Notes: a model not told the origin generated them from the sequence alone. A stretch of DNA of 64,000 nt from RGIG8244 sp045639325 (GCA_045639325.1 JAZUCU010000040.1:6464-70463), one strand, 5' to 3'; numbered from the stretch's first letter, positions 25,716 through 35,040 are shown. Made by a program: numbers and translations.

Positions 25716-26864
25716 TTATTCAAAATCAAGTTTGAAGCCGTTGACGTTCTGCAATTCTTCCCGCAGAACTTCATAAGGCAGTTCATGAGGCAGAATGCCG
25801 CGTTTCAGCGACAATGCCGCCGCCGTCCCTGCTACTTCTCCGGTCATTGCCGCAACCGGAATCACGCGGGTCGCTTCCCATGCGTTACCGGTGGCTGCGA
25901 TACAGCGTCCGGCTGCCAGAACGCCGGTAGTATCGGCGGGGAGGAGTGCCCGGTAAGGGATTTGCCAGATGTTTTTATTGTTGCACCATTCGCAGAAGAT
26001 GCCGACGGGGTCTTCAATCTTCTGCCATTCCATGCCGTCCGTCATGGTAAATACGCCGTTGATGCAGCGTCCTTTACGGATGGGCGGGACGGTTTGCAGA
26101 GTGACGGGATAATGAGTTTTTCTGGATGCGGTCTTTTCCTCATATTCTTTCTTGAGGAGATTTCTGTAACGGCGTCTGCCTTCCAGAATAAAATCCGAAA
26201 CCATTTTGCCGGAGAGATGTTCTTCCGTGTAGACTTTTGACAACGGGTCGGCATGAATGGCGACGTGGTCATGATCGTTCAAATCGTTGTTGCCCCGGGG
26301 AGCATTTTCGTTATGCTCAATCGTCCAGAGTACCATGGAGTTTTGAGCATAATTACAATTGTGCCCGGAGAGATAAAGAATGTCGGCATCACCCGTTGCA
26401 TCAATGAACAGTTTTGATTCAATGTCGATCAATCCGCTCTTGTTGGAAACGGTGATGGATGTCAGGCGGCTATCCTGTTTTTTTGCGCTGACCAGAACGG
26501 TATCCAGCCAGACATCGACGCCGGCCTCTTCCAATAATTCATCCATGGCGAGGACGAATGAGGAGGGGGAGAAGCGTGCAATGTATTGGCCTTTTCCTTC
26601 CTTCCAATTGGGGGTGGGATCAAGGGGGCCGTATTTATTGGAAGCCAGCAGCAATTCTTCAGAGATGCCGGAGATGAGCTGTTTGCCCTTGCCATCGCAA
26701 AGCTGAAGATAGACCAGGACGAGTCCGCCGGTGGCGAGCCCGCCCGGTTGAGTTGTTTTTTCGATGAGCAGAGTTTTCATGCCGCGTCTTGCCGCGGCGA
26801 GAGCTGCGGCGACCCCGGCGACGCCGGCACCGCAAACTGTAACATCGTATTGATTCTGTAACAT
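25716..26864 (-). CDS. FAD-dependent oxidoreductase (FAD_oxidored family)
   Basis: 382 residues. The N-terminal dinucleotide fold has the GAGVAGVAAA motif (residues about 12-21) and an acidic end of strand two (LLIEK). GGLATGGLV and the C-terminal AAGRCIAATGNAWEATR match the FAD_oxidored (PF12831) family, whose members are often annotated without a known reaction. No signal peptide. It is the last gene of the GntR/pseudopilin/DUF4838 operon, 18 bp after the small secreted protein. An oxidative step on a sugar or a sugar acid is a guess from context. Confidence 0.88.
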   Translation of the reverse strand: MLQNQYDVTVCGAGVAGVAAALAAARRGMKTLLIEKTTQPGGLATGGLVLVYLQLCDGKGKQLISGISEELLLASNKYGPLDPTPNWKEGKGQYIARFSPSSFVLAMDELLEEAGVDVWLDTVLVSAKKQDSRLTSITVSNKSGLIDIESKLFIDATGDADILYLSGHNCNYAQNSMVLWTIEHNENAPRGNNDLNDHDHVAIHADPLSKVYTEEHLSGKMVSDFILEGRRRYRNLLKKEYEEKTASRKTHYPVTLQTVPPIRKGRCINGVFTMTDGMEWQKIEDPVGIFCEWCNNKNIWQIPYRALLPADTTGVLAAGRCIAATGNAWEATRVIPVAAMTGEVAGTAAALSLKRGILPHELPYEVLREELQNVNGFKLDFE

Positions 26865-26882
26865 GAGAAACGTATCCGTAAA

Positions 26883-27344
26883 TTATTTATCCAATGTCAT
26901 GGAGAATTTTGAAACTTTGCATGCTTTCGGCGCTTCCAGAACGATTCGGAAAGAGAAAGGAGCTTTGTTTTTCATCTTTTTTTCCGGAAGATTGAAGACG
27001 ATATCAAAGTCTTTGGTCTGTTCCGCATTGGGGATGCGTGTTGTGTTGATGGTTCCCAGCCAGGTACCGCTTTTATCATAAATGTACATCGCGATGGTGG
27101 CACCCTTACCCTGGAGCGCAAGTTTGATATTGAGCTTTTTATTTTCGCCCATGATGTATTTGCGTTTGGTGTAAGTTCTGCCGGTGAATTCCATGGCATT
27201 GTCTGCGGTGCGGGTGACTTTGCCATGCCAGTACATGATTTTGCCGTCTTTGACTTCCCATCCGGTTTCGGGCAGGGGATCGGCGCCGAGTGTGATTGAG
27301 AGAGCGGAGAGGATAGCCAGAGAGAATATTGATTTCATTTTCAT
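26883..27344 (-). CDS. Small secreted beta-sandwich protein
   Basis: 153 residues with a signal peptide (MKMKSIFSLAILSALSITLGA). The rest is a predicted beta-sandwich resembling carbohydrate-binding modules. LNIKLALQGKGATIAMYIYDKSGTW (in parts) parallels the K-x-K-G-x-G module of the GH20-like, SGNH and 173-aa proteins. No catalytic motif. It sits 12 bp behind the DUF4838 gene, so a stand-alone binding module for the same glycan is the best inference. Confidence 0.75.
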   Translation of the reverse strand: MKMKSIFSLAILSALSITLGADPLPETGWEVKDGKIMYWHGKVTRTADNAMEFTGRTYTKRKYIMGENKKLNIKLALQGKGATIAMYIYDKSGTWLGTINTTRIPNAEQTKDFDIVFNLPEKKMKNKAPFSFRIVLEAPKACKVSKFSMTLDK

Positions 27345-27356
27345 GTTGTATGATCC

Positions 27357-30224
27357 TTATTGAACTGTTACGTTGCTGAGGCGGAATTTTGCACCATCTT
27401 TGCCGGTTGTGAAGACAACGCGGTAGGAGGAGCAATTTGCCGGAATTTTGATGGCGACTTCATAGACACCGTTGCCTTTGGAGACCTTTTTGCCGTGTGT
27501 GACGCCATAGATTTGTTTGAGACCGCGGAATTTCTGGATCCCAACCTGAACGGGCTGAGATTTGCCTTCGGCGGTATAGGTGACCTTGATGGTTTCGCCG
27601 GCGATGGCGGGGAACTGTTTGGTGTTGATCATGAGATCATTCGGTTTCATATCCACATCGGCAACTTTGGGGTTTTTATCTTTGCCGGTGAAGTTGATCA
27701 CGCCGTGCGTCAGATTCCAGTTGCCGATTTCGTTACGGATGCAGCCTTCATCAAAAGTCAAAGCGTTTGTTTCGGCTTTTGATGCATCGTCTTTGATGCT
27801 GATGTAGCCCATGTTACCGATACATTCGGCTGCGGAGGCAAAGAATTTGTTCCAGACAAGTTTATGTTCCGGAGCAAAACGGCGGAAGTTCATACGGAAC
27901 TGACGCATGCCGTTTTTGCCGATCTGGGAGAGGGGGACAGCCATCTGCCAGTGCCATTTATTTTCGGTTTCCAACTGACGGAATTTTACTTCAAATTTGC
28001 CGCTCTTGAGGTGTGTTACGTCGTTGATGAGTTCTGTTTCATAGCGGAGCGGGATTTTTGTCCGGCGATCCAATGCGATCTGTGTGATGGGAGCAGAACC
28101 TTTTTCAGAGAAGAAGACTTCAAAGAAGTTTTTCCACATATAGTCGGTCTGCTTTTTGTTGTCGATGAACTCCATGTAGAGAAACTTGCTGTCCGCCTGC
28201 AATTTCAGCTGGAAGGCACCGGGGACGACATCGCCTGTTTCCAGAGTATGACAATCGGATAAAGCAACGCCTTTGGACCAATCGACTTTTGTCAGATCGC
28301 CGTTTGCATCTGCCACGCGGAGAATGGTAGCCGTTTTTTCTGCCATTTTCAGGATTTTAGCACGGCGTTTCTGGTCTTTGTGACCTTCCACTGCCTGATC
28401 CCAGAATCCTTTGCGGATCCAGGAGATACGTTTCTTGATCAGCGGGGAATCGGCTTTTGCTTCTGCGGATTCGATCAACTTGGAAAGACGTGCCATACGT
28501 TCATCGGTACCCACGCTCCAGTTGTTTGCTGCGTTGAGCATACCGGACCCGAGGGAGTGAGCGCGGAGACGTTTTGCGATGGAAGTTTTGCCGAACATGG
28601 AAGCCGGATAATTTTTCCAGTTCCAGTAAATGCTTTCCAGTTCGGTGAAGAATGCTTTCATATCATCGCCGGCTTTGCCGTAGAAGAGGCGGAAATGTTC
28701 ATCCAGAAGGGCGCGGACATCCTGATCTGCGTCATAGAACATCTTGGTTGCCACGTAAACTTCCAGCATATTTCTTGCCCATTCGCACTCGATGAAGTAA
28801 CCGCGCATCCCATCATTGACCATTTCTTTGACGATCTTACCGGTATTTTCGGGATAGACGCCGGGGAAGAATTTGTGTTTGAAACGGGTTTTGGAATCCC
28901 AGCTGGGACCGAAGAGATAAAGCCAGCAGGTCATGACCCGTTTGCCTTTATTGGTCATCCATTTTTTGTAGATTTCATCATGCTGGATCTTGTAGAATTC
29001 CGGATTCCACCATGCGTGAATACCCAGACACATCTGGACGCAGAGGTTTTCCGGGAGTTTCACGTTGTCCGGATAAGCGAGGGAACGCTGGTATGCCAAT
29101 GTGGAAATACCGATTTCCGGATTCTTTTTCGCCACACCGTTTGCAATGTCGGCAATCCACTGCCACATCAAGTGGTTCTGGCTGTGTTTTGCTGCTTTTG
29201 CGGCGCAGGTATCGCAGTGGCAGGGACCCTGGGTGTCCTGGTGCTGAACGGAGGAGAAGAAGGGCTTGCCGGGAATACGTTTCTGATATGCGCCGTTGGA
29301 GGGGAGACCGACCATGGGTTTGCCGTCCCACTGTTCCAATGCCTGATTCACAAAGAAGTCGATTACCCCTTGGGAGGAGAAACAAACACTGGAGGGGCAG
29401 TCTGCATCATTGGGATATTCTCTGCGGAGGAAGCCATCGAGGGGAGTCATTTTGCCCTTGTAGCCTTTTGCAAAGTAGTCGGGACGTTTTTCCTTGAAGA
29501 GTTTTGCATAAGCGGGCTTTTTTGCTTTATCCCAGTAGGTGAAATAGATCCGGTACACGTTGTGATTGGTCTGGCCGAAGAAGCCGACTGTACGCCAACG
29601 CAGACGCATCAGGGTTTCATCACGATGCGTGTATTTCAATACGGAAAGCATGAGATTGCGTCCACCGGAGTTGTAAAGACCGCGGAAGGCATCGACTTTC
29701 GGTGTATGTTCGTGATCTTTGACTGTGACGGACAGGGTTTTCCGGGGAATGAATGCGGTTGCATCGTCGGTCAAACCGTACCAGCGGACACCGCAATATT
29801 TTTCCAGGAAGTCGTATACAGCAAAGAGGGTACCGATGGAACCGTTGATGGGGAAAGAACGCCAGTTTTTATAATCGACTTTGCCGGGGGCTGTCTTGTC
29901 GTAACCGAAAATGCGGATCTGATTGCCGTTGAATTGGACGGCGGAAAATTCTTTTTCGTATTTGAGTTGCTTTTCATTCCCAAGAATAATCTGAATTTTG
30001 CCGTCGGATGCCTTGCCGTTTTCCACAACAGGCAATGTTGTGCCGGTGATCATTTTGATGTGATGATTCAATTCCAACGCACCCATCTGGGCAGGTTTTG
30101 TAGCGTCTTTGTAAAGAACGATCTCTGCCATGGGCTTGCCGTCTTTGACAAGAGTCAATTCTTTTGCGGGGAGCATCAGGGCGGCAGCGCAAAGTCCCAA
30201 TGCTAATAGTGTTTTTGCTTTCAT
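27357..30224 (-). CDS. Secreted DUF4838 glycosidase-like protein B
   Basis: 955 residues with a signal peptide (MKAKTLLALGLCAAALMLPA). Layout: N-terminal glucuronidase-type domain (ALELNHHIKMITGTTLP ... FAVYDFLEKYCGVRW), DUF4838 barrel with a CHCDTC cysteine pair (about residues 337-342), and then a domain (about 675-850) like a CBM9/DOMON-type binding module. A C-terminal beta-sandwich ends the protein. DUF4838 has no proven reaction; glycosidase activity is inferred from its fold relationships. It starts 34 bp after pseudopilin C and is followed by a small secreted protein and an FAD oxidoreductase. Confidence 0.82.
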   Translation of the reverse strand: MKAKTLLALGLCAAALMLPAKELTLVKDGKPMAEIVLYKDATKPAQMGALELNHHIKMITGTTLPVVENGKASDGKIQIILGNEKQLKYEKEFSAVQFNGNQIRIFGYDKTAPGKVDYKNWRSFPINGSIGTLFAVYDFLEKYCGVRWYGLTDDATAFIPRKTLSVTVKDHEHTPKVDAFRGLYNSGGRNLMLSVLKYTHRDETLMRLRWRTVGFFGQTNHNVYRIYFTYWDKAKKPAYAKLFKEKRPDYFAKGYKGKMTPLDGFLRREYPNDADCPSSVCFSSQGVIDFFVNQALEQWDGKPMVGLPSNGAYQKRIPGKPFFSSVQHQDTQGPCHCDTCAAKAAKHSQNHLMWQWIADIANGVAKKNPEIGISTLAYQRSLAYPDNVKLPENLCVQMCLGIHAWWNPEFYKIQHDEIYKKWMTNKGKRVMTCWLYLFGPSWDSKTRFKHKFFPGVYPENTGKIVKEMVNDGMRGYFIECEWARNMLEVYVATKMFYDADQDVRALLDEHFRLFYGKAGDDMKAFFTELESIYWNWKNYPASMFGKTSIAKRLRAHSLGSGMLNAANNWSVGTDERMARLSKLIESAEAKADSPLIKKRISWIRKGFWDQAVEGHKDQKRRAKILKMAEKTATILRVADANGDLTKVDWSKGVALSDCHTLETGDVVPGAFQLKLQADSKFLYMEFIDNKKQTDYMWKNFFEVFFSEKGSAPITQIALDRRTKIPLRYETELINDVTHLKSGKFEVKFRQLETENKWHWQMAVPLSQIGKNGMRQFRMNFRRFAPEHKLVWNKFFASAAECIGNMGYISIKDDASKAETNALTFDEGCIRNEIGNWNLTHGVINFTGKDKNPKVADVDMKPNDLMINTKQFPAIAGETIKVTYTAEGKSQPVQVGIQKFRGLKQIYGVTHGKKVSKGNGVYEVAIKIPANCSSYRVVFTTGKDGAKFRLSNVTVQ

Positions 30225-30258
30225 GATACTTTTATATTCCTTTCAAATGTAATAGTTT

Positions 30259-30990
30259 TTATAAATTGTTCCACGGTACTGAGTCTGTCAGCGCGGCATG
30301 CCAGAACAAACTCTTTTTCATCAGATCCAATTTGGACGTTGTATTCATATCCGGATAGCCCTGAATGCAGGGAATCGCTTTTCTCAAGCGCAGTTCGGTA
30401 TGACCATCCATGAATGTGACGGCAGCTTTTTTGTTATGGCGGAATGCCACAGTTGCTTTTGTGTGAGTTGCCGGGTCTGCGGGAGTTGTTCCATTCATAT
30501 CTACACGCCAATGGTTGTAATTTTCAGCAAGCAGACAGGTTTTCTGAGGTCTTTTGAAAACTGATTTCTTGCGGCTGTTGGCAACGCCGGATTCCTTTGT
30601 CGGGGATTCAGAACCCACCAAACCGTAGATATTGGCTCCGTAGGAGGTTCCGAACAGACCGTTTTTATATCCCTCAAAAGGATATTCCGGGCAGCGGAAA
30701 ACGCCATTGGGGTATTTCGTTGCGCTGTGCTGCAATTTATACATAGTTGCGATTGACCCCAGATAATATTTGTTGTCATTAAAGGTATAAGGCTGGGGGT
30801 AATATTCCTTGTAATCTTCGCTGTAAATATTGAAGACCTGACCAATCTGGCTGATGTTTGAGACACATCGTGCACCATTGCCGGTCTGTTTGATTTTACC
30901 CAATGCCGGGAGCAGCATTGCCGCAAGGATGGCAATGATGGCGATAACCACCAGCAACTCGATCAGAGTGAAAGAAGCTCTTTTTTTCAT
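30259..30990 (-). CDS. Prepilin-like protein with H-X9-DG motif (pseudopilin C)
   Basis: 243 residues. A short basic lead (MKKRAS) precedes FTLIELLVV and the hydrophobic helix; the -1 residue is Ser instead of Gly. The globular part is rich in Tyr and Asn. FRHNKKAAVTFMDGH near residue 200 is the H-X9-DG motif. It lies 45 bp after the GntR regulator and 34 bp before the secreted DUF4838 gene, the third such pairing in the window. Confidence 0.9.
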   Translation of the reverse strand: MKKRASFTLIELLVVIAIIAILAAMLLPALGKIKQTGNGARCVSNISQIGQVFNIYSEDYKEYYPQPYTFNDNKYYLGSIATMYKLQHSATKYPNGVFRCPEYPFEGYKNGLFGTSYGANIYGLVGSESPTKESGVANSRKKSVFKRPQKTCLLAENYNHWRVDMNGTTPADPATHTKATVAFRHNKKAAVTFMDGHTELRLRKAIPCIQGYPDMNTTSKLDLMKKSLFWHAALTDSVPWNNL

Positions 30991-31035
30991 GATTTTGTTT
31001 CCTTTCTTGTTTGTTTTTATTTTATTGTTTGTACA

Positions 31036-32175
31036 TTATGTTGTTTGACGAAGTGTTTGCCAGGCGGTTGCTTCATCCATTACGGGATGCTCAAAATCCT
31101 GTACGGCATCCGGTGTTTCTGCACCGGAAAGAAAATATTCCGCCATCTTTTCCGCTGTTTCCTGAAACGGACTCCGGGTAAAAAACAGATTCGCCCGCTG
31201 ACTGGCAGTCCCGTTGAGCAGTTCCCCGTGGCGGACATAGATCTGTACGCTGTCGGGCAGGGCGCATAACTGGTGAAGAGAAGCCGGAACTCCGGGATCC
31301 GGTTTACCGTCGAAGATCAGGGCATCGAATTGTTTTTTCCGGTATTGGCTGCGGATGGCAGCGCATTGTTTCAGGAACGGGGTATTTTGTTGACATTTGC
31401 ACAATTGCAGCTTGGCGGGGGCGGCATTTTCTTTTGCTGCTTTCAAAATATCCTGTCTGCGTTTTTTTGCTTGCGCCTGCAGAGAAAGGGAATGATTCTC
31501 CAACAGGAAAAGCAGGATTTGTTCCGGCTGTTTTGCTTTGATATGTTCCAACACATCCGGCAGGTAATTTGCCAGAATACTGCGGTAAAAAATCCGGCAT
31601 GAGGGATCGGTACGCAACAATTTTGGGATCCATCTCAATTCATTGATAATGATGCCGGTTTTGCATTTCCGTTTCGATAACAGGGGGATCATTTTCCGAT
31701 ACCAGTCACCGGCAAAGAGTACAATATCATTTTTACGCAGACGGGAGAAATTCTCCCAGTTGATGTTTTTTCGATCATTCGTTTCGGAAACGGGCAGGGT
31801 GACGACATTTGTGCCGTAACGGACTGCTGCTTTCATGGCACCGTGAATCATATCCCGTACCAGATTATAAGCGATGCTGTCAGCCTTTACAAAAACGTCG
31901 GGGCAGGGGACGAGTACATGAATGAGTTTTTTACCTTTTTCCTCATGAGGGATCAGCCCGGTGACAGGATCTGTAACAAAAATACCGCGTGGCTTTTTGA
32001 CGATTCTTTTTTCGAAAACCAATTGATCCAATGTTTTGCGGAGTGTCATTCGTGCCACTCCGGCTTTTTGCGCAAGAAATCGTTCCGTGGGGAGTTTGGA
32101 TCCCGGCGGATAATTTGCTTCGATCAACGAAAGCATAATTGCGTATAATTCTTTCTGTTTAGAGGGATACGGCAT
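31036..32175 (-). CDS. GntR-type regulator with sensor domain
   Basis: 379 residues. The N-terminal winged helix (about 5-70) has the GntR pattern YPPGSKLPTERFLAQKAGVA followed by MTLRKTLDQL and a KKPRGIFV wing. The rest is a divergent periplasmic-binding-like sensor. First gene of a five-gene minus operon with pseudopilin C, DUF4838 B, a small secreted protein and an FAD oxidoreductase, which it likely controls. Its promoter carries a direct repeat almost the same as that of the GntR gene at 13501-14577. Confidence 0.88.
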   Translation of the reverse strand: MPYPSKQKELYAIMLSLIEANYPPGSKLPTERFLAQKAGVARMTLRKTLDQLVFEKRIVKKPRGIFVTDPVTGLIPHEEKGKKLIHVLVPCPDVFVKADSIAYNLVRDMIHGAMKAAVRYGTNVVTLPVSETNDRKNINWENFSRLRKNDIVLFAGDWYRKMIPLLSKRKCKTGIIINELRWIPKLLRTDPSCRIFYRSILANYLPDVLEHIKAKQPEQILLFLLENHSLSLQAQAKKRRQDILKAAKENAAPAKLQLCKCQQNTPFLKQCAAIRSQYRKKQFDALIFDGKPDPGVPASLHQLCALPDSVQIYVRHGELLNGTASQRANLFFTRSPFQETAEKMAEYFLSGAETPDAVQDFEHPVMDEATAWQTLRQTT

Positions 32176-32208
32176 AAATTTTCCTGCACTCTATGTTATT
32201 TGAAATAT

Positions 32209-32237
32209 AAGATAACTTTGGTCTAACTTCATGTCAA
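32209..32237 (-). promoter_or_regulatory. Promoter and direct-repeat operator of the GntR/DUF4838 operon
   Basis: Minus strand TTGACA (32237-32232), 17-bp spacer, TATCTT (32214-32209). The direct repeat TAACTTTGGTCTAACT (plus, 32213-32228) lies between the two boxes, where a bound repressor would block RNA polymerase. Confidence 0.6.
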
Positions 32238-32320
32238 GGAGAAAAAAACAAAAAAGCTGATTTTTTTTACAGTTAAGCGGATTTTTTATACGATACAAGA
32301 TATGCTCTGAAAAATCCTCA

Positions 32321-32348
32321 TTGAAAAAATAAAAAACGGTGATACATT
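32321..32348 (+). promoter_or_regulatory. Promoter of the phosphoesterase gene
   Basis: TTGAAA (32321-32326), 16-bp spacer, TACATT (32343-32348) with TG upstream (TGATACATTA). SD AAGGAG follows at about 32373. Confidence 0.6.
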
Positions 32349-32384
32349 ATATCAAAACATAATTTTTTAATACAAGGAGTTCTT

Positions 32385-33500
32385 ATGATTCTGCCTGATT
32401 TTATTGATGCACCCCCTGTTGTTTATGCTGTCGGCAAGGAATATCAAATCTTTGTTCAGGTCAAGCACGAATGTTTGATGTGGGTAAAAGTCGGTTCTGA
32501 AGAATATTACGACGATTCCAACGGGATCCTCCGTTCCGCTTCCATGACTCATAAGATGATCGTTCCCATGGAGGAACTGGATCAGGCAAAGAAATATACC
32601 ATTTGTTACCGTCTCATCGGGGAACGTTTGCCGTATTTCTCCAAGACCGGCCCCGTGGAAGAGCTGACGTTTGAATTCCGCCCTGTTCCGGCGGACGGGG
32701 AAAATTTGCGTATGTATATGATTTCGGATACTCATAACCGGGTCAATGCGCCGGTGGAAGCCGGTAAATTTTTCGGTGATAAACTGGATTTGCTGATTCT
32801 CAATGGCGACATTCCTGATCACAGTGGCGACATTAAAAATTTTGGTGCGTTCCATAGGATCGCAGGCCGGGGCAGTAATGGCAATATCCCCGTTGTGCTG
32901 GCACGTGGAAATCACGATTTGCGCGGAATTTGTGCGGAACAGTTGGCAAATTACACGCCTACGGATAATGGAAAGAGTTATTACACAGTCCGATTGGGCA
33001 GCCTCTGGTTCCTGATTATGGATTGCGGCGAAGATAAGGATGACAGTCATGAAGCCTACGGTTTTACCAACTGTTGTTCCGCCTTCCGGAAACGGGAAAC
33101 GAAGTTTCTGGAACGGGTGATCCGCAATGCTGCCGAGGAATATGCTGCGGACGGCGTGAAATATAAATTTGTGGTTTGCCATGTTCCTTTTACGGATATT
33201 CAGAAGCCGCCGTTCGATATTGAACAGGAACTTTACGGCTACTGGTGTAAATTGCTGCGTGAGAGTGTGAAACCCAATCTGATGCTGTGTGGTCACATGC
33301 ATGATTGTTATGTTTCTCATATCGGGAGTGCTTATGATAAACAGGGGCAGGCATGTCCGGTGATTGTCGGCGGCAAACCCGGCCCGAAATCCCAGGAACA
33401 GATGGGAACGGCGTTGGAACTTGATGGTATCAAAGCGCATATTATGTTCACGGATCAGGATCGCCGGATTCATGGCGAAGAGACGCTGGAAATAAAATAA
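32385..33500 (+). CDS. Metallophosphoesterase with N-terminal beta-sandwich domain
   Basis: 371 residues. The first 100 residues are Fn3-like, as in purple acid phosphatases. The catalytic domain follows: SDTH (Asp115, His117), NGD (Asp142), GNHD (Asn176, His177), VCHVPF and CGHMHD. No signal peptide, so it probably works in the cytoplasm. Substrate unknown. It has its own promoter and is divergent from the GntR operon; it does not look co-transcribed with the transporter that follows. Confidence 0.9.
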   Translation: MILPDFIDAPPVVYAVGKEYQIFVQVKHECLMWVKVGSEEYYDDSNGILRSASMTHKMIVPMEELDQAKKYTICYRLIGERLPYFSKTGPVEELTFEFRPVPADGENLRMYMISDTHNRVNAPVEAGKFFGDKLDLLILNGDIPDHSGDIKNFGAFHRIAGRGSNGNIPVVLARGNHDLRGICAEQLANYTPTDNGKSYYTVRLGSLWFLIMDCGEDKDDSHEAYGFTNCCSAFRKRETKFLERVIRNAAEEYAADGVKYKFVVCHVPFTDIQKPPFDIEQELYGYWCKLLRESVKPNLMLCGHMHDCYVSHIGSAYDKQGQACPVIVGGKPGPKSQEQMGTALELDGIKAHIMFTDQDRRIHGEETLEIK

Positions 33501-33513
33501 CGCGCCGGAAAAT

Positions 33514-33541
33514 TTGAAATACTTTATTCCTGTGGTATATT
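33514..33541 (+). promoter_or_regulatory. Promoter of the SBF-type transporter gene
   Basis: TTGAAA (33514-33519), 16-bp spacer, TATATT (33536-33541) with an upstream TGG. Confidence 0.55.
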
Positions 33542-33570
33542 ATATGCCCTTAATAACAGGAGTTTAAAAT

Positions 33571-34542
33571 ATGTTCAAAAAATTGTATTTGCCCGGCGGC
33601 ATGATTCTTGCCGTTATTCTTTCTTTTCTCTGCCCGGAACCCGGAACCTGGTTCAAAGCCTTGCGTGCCGGTTCCTGGCTGACTATGAGCAATTTCCTGA
33701 TTGTGGTCATTTTCCTTGTTTGTGGCTGGAATGTAGATGTCAGTTCCGTCAAGTTTGACCGCAAGTTTGCGCTGTTGTTTGTTTCCGGTGCCATATTTTC
33801 TCTCCTGGTCAGTCCGCTTTTGGGTTGGGCGACAGCCAAAGCATTCTGCATGAGTGTGTTGCCTGCAACCGGATTGATTGTTGCCGTAGCCATGCCGCCG
33901 ACACTTTCCAGCGGGATCGTGTTGACCGAGACGGCAAACGGCAGCACGCTGCTTGCCATTCTGATGACGGTCGGCTATAACCTGTTGAGTGTTATTACGA
34001 TTCCGTTGATGCTGGCATTGTGTATCACATCCGGCGGCGAAGTGGATACGAACCCGCTGCGCATGTTTATTCAGCTGGTGGCGTTGGTGCTTCTGCCTTC
34101 GATTATCGGTTTTGTATTGAAGAAAGTCACCAAGCGCAAGCTGCCGAAGATTGCAGGTTATGCGCCTTCGACTGCGGTGATTCTTTTGATTTGGGGATTT
34201 TTCTCTGCATCCAGTGCGGAATTCAAACAACATTCCCCCATGGCATTGCTTCAGGAAGGTGCCAGCGCATTGGTGCTCCATGGCATTCTGCTGGCGGTGA
34301 TGTGGTATGGCGGACGTCTTTTCAAATGCGGATCAGCGGAACGGAAAGCATTGCTTTTCACCGGCGGATCCAAAACGATCACCATTGCCATCACCATGCT
34401 GAATATTATCGGAGCGGGAACAGGTGCGGCAATGGTGCCGTGTCTGGTTTACTATTTTGTGCAGTCTCTGGTCGACTCTGCGCTTGCGGGCAAGATGGGG
34501 CTCAGCGCATTGAAAGAAGGGGAAGAAAAAGCGGCATCATAA
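33571..34542 (+). CDS. SBF-like (bile acid:sodium symporter family) transporter
   Basis: 323 residues, very hydrophobic, about nine or ten membrane spans. The pattern of two inverted halves, with conserved polar breaks such as AMPPTLSSGIVLTETANG and GGSKTITIAITML, fits the SBF-like (DUF4137/YfeH) branch of the bile acid:sodium symporter family. The substrate is probably an organic anion, but this branch is poorly studied. Monocistronic with its own promoter. Its end overlaps the convergent GNAT gene by 6 bp. Confidence 0.88.
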   Translation: MFKKLYLPGGMILAVILSFLCPEPGTWFKALRAGSWLTMSNFLIVVIFLVCGWNVDVSSVKFDRKFALLFVSGAIFSLLVSPLLGWATAKAFCMSVLPATGLIVAVAMPPTLSSGIVLTETANGSTLLAILMTVGYNLLSVITIPLMLALCITSGGEVDTNPLRMFIQLVALVLLPSIIGFVLKKVTKRKLPKIAGYAPSTAVILLIWGFFSASSAEFKQHSPMALLQEGASALVLHGILLAVMWYGGRLFKCGSAERKALLFTGGSKTITIAITMLNIIGAGTGAAMVPCLVYYFVQSLVDSALAGKMGLSALKEGEEKAAS

Positions 34543-35040
34543 ACCGCGTTTCATCCAGTAATCATCCATAAAGAACCCATTGCCGATGTCAATCTTGACG
34601 GATCGGAATGTGGTATAGCCGTTTTTGTGGTAGGTCTGATACGCACGTTCGTTCTGCTTATTGACTGCCAGAACCAGATTTTTGAATCCATGCTTGCGAC
34701 ATTCCTCCGCCACATGGTCAAGCATGGCGTGTCCGTATCCTTTGCGGTGATGTTCAGACAACAGATAGAGTTTGTGCAGTTTTGCGGTTGTTTCCGGCTC
34801 TTCCTCCCAGGGAGACCAGACCATATATCCGGCGGGTTCGTTTTCCACATACAGCAGCAGGAAATGATAGCCGTTGCGGAATTCCTTTTCCATGACATCG
34901 GGTGCATACATCATGTGCATCATGTATTTGATCTGTTCCGGGGAGAGGATGGATCGGAACGTTTCCGGCCAGATGGAGTCGGCAATATCCCGTACGATCT
35001 GCAAATCAGCCGTTTCTGTAATTTCTCTAAAGTAGTGCAT
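34537..35040 (-). CDS. GNAT-family N-acetyltransferase
   Basis: 167 residues from ATG 35040. The frame is open further upstream to an ATG at 35064, but that lies within the terminator of the preceding gene. MHYFREITETADLQIVR is the usual beginning of this family. The acetyl-CoA loop is seen in LYLLSEHHRKGYGHAML, and NERAYQTYHKNGY is the typical end of the fold. It transfers an acetyl group to an amine on a protein, antibiotic or small molecule; the acceptor is unknown. There is no clear SD, which is odd. Confidence 0.85.
   Translation of the reverse strand: MHYFREITETADLQIVRDIADSIWPETFRSILSPEQIKYMMHMMYAPDVMEKEFRNGYHFLLLYVENEPAGYMVWSPWEEEPETTAKLHKLYLLSEHHRKGYGHAMLDHVAEECRKHGFKNLVLAVNKQNERAYQTYHKNGYTTFRSVKIDIGNGFFMDDYWMKRGL

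Noticed and set aside
28380..30206. 608-residue plus-strand frame opposite DUF4838 B
   Set aside because: Shadow of a real gene with signal peptide, SD and operon context.
32367..33473. 368-residue minus-strand frame opposite the phosphoesterase
   Set aside because: All metallophosphoesterase motifs are on the plus strand.
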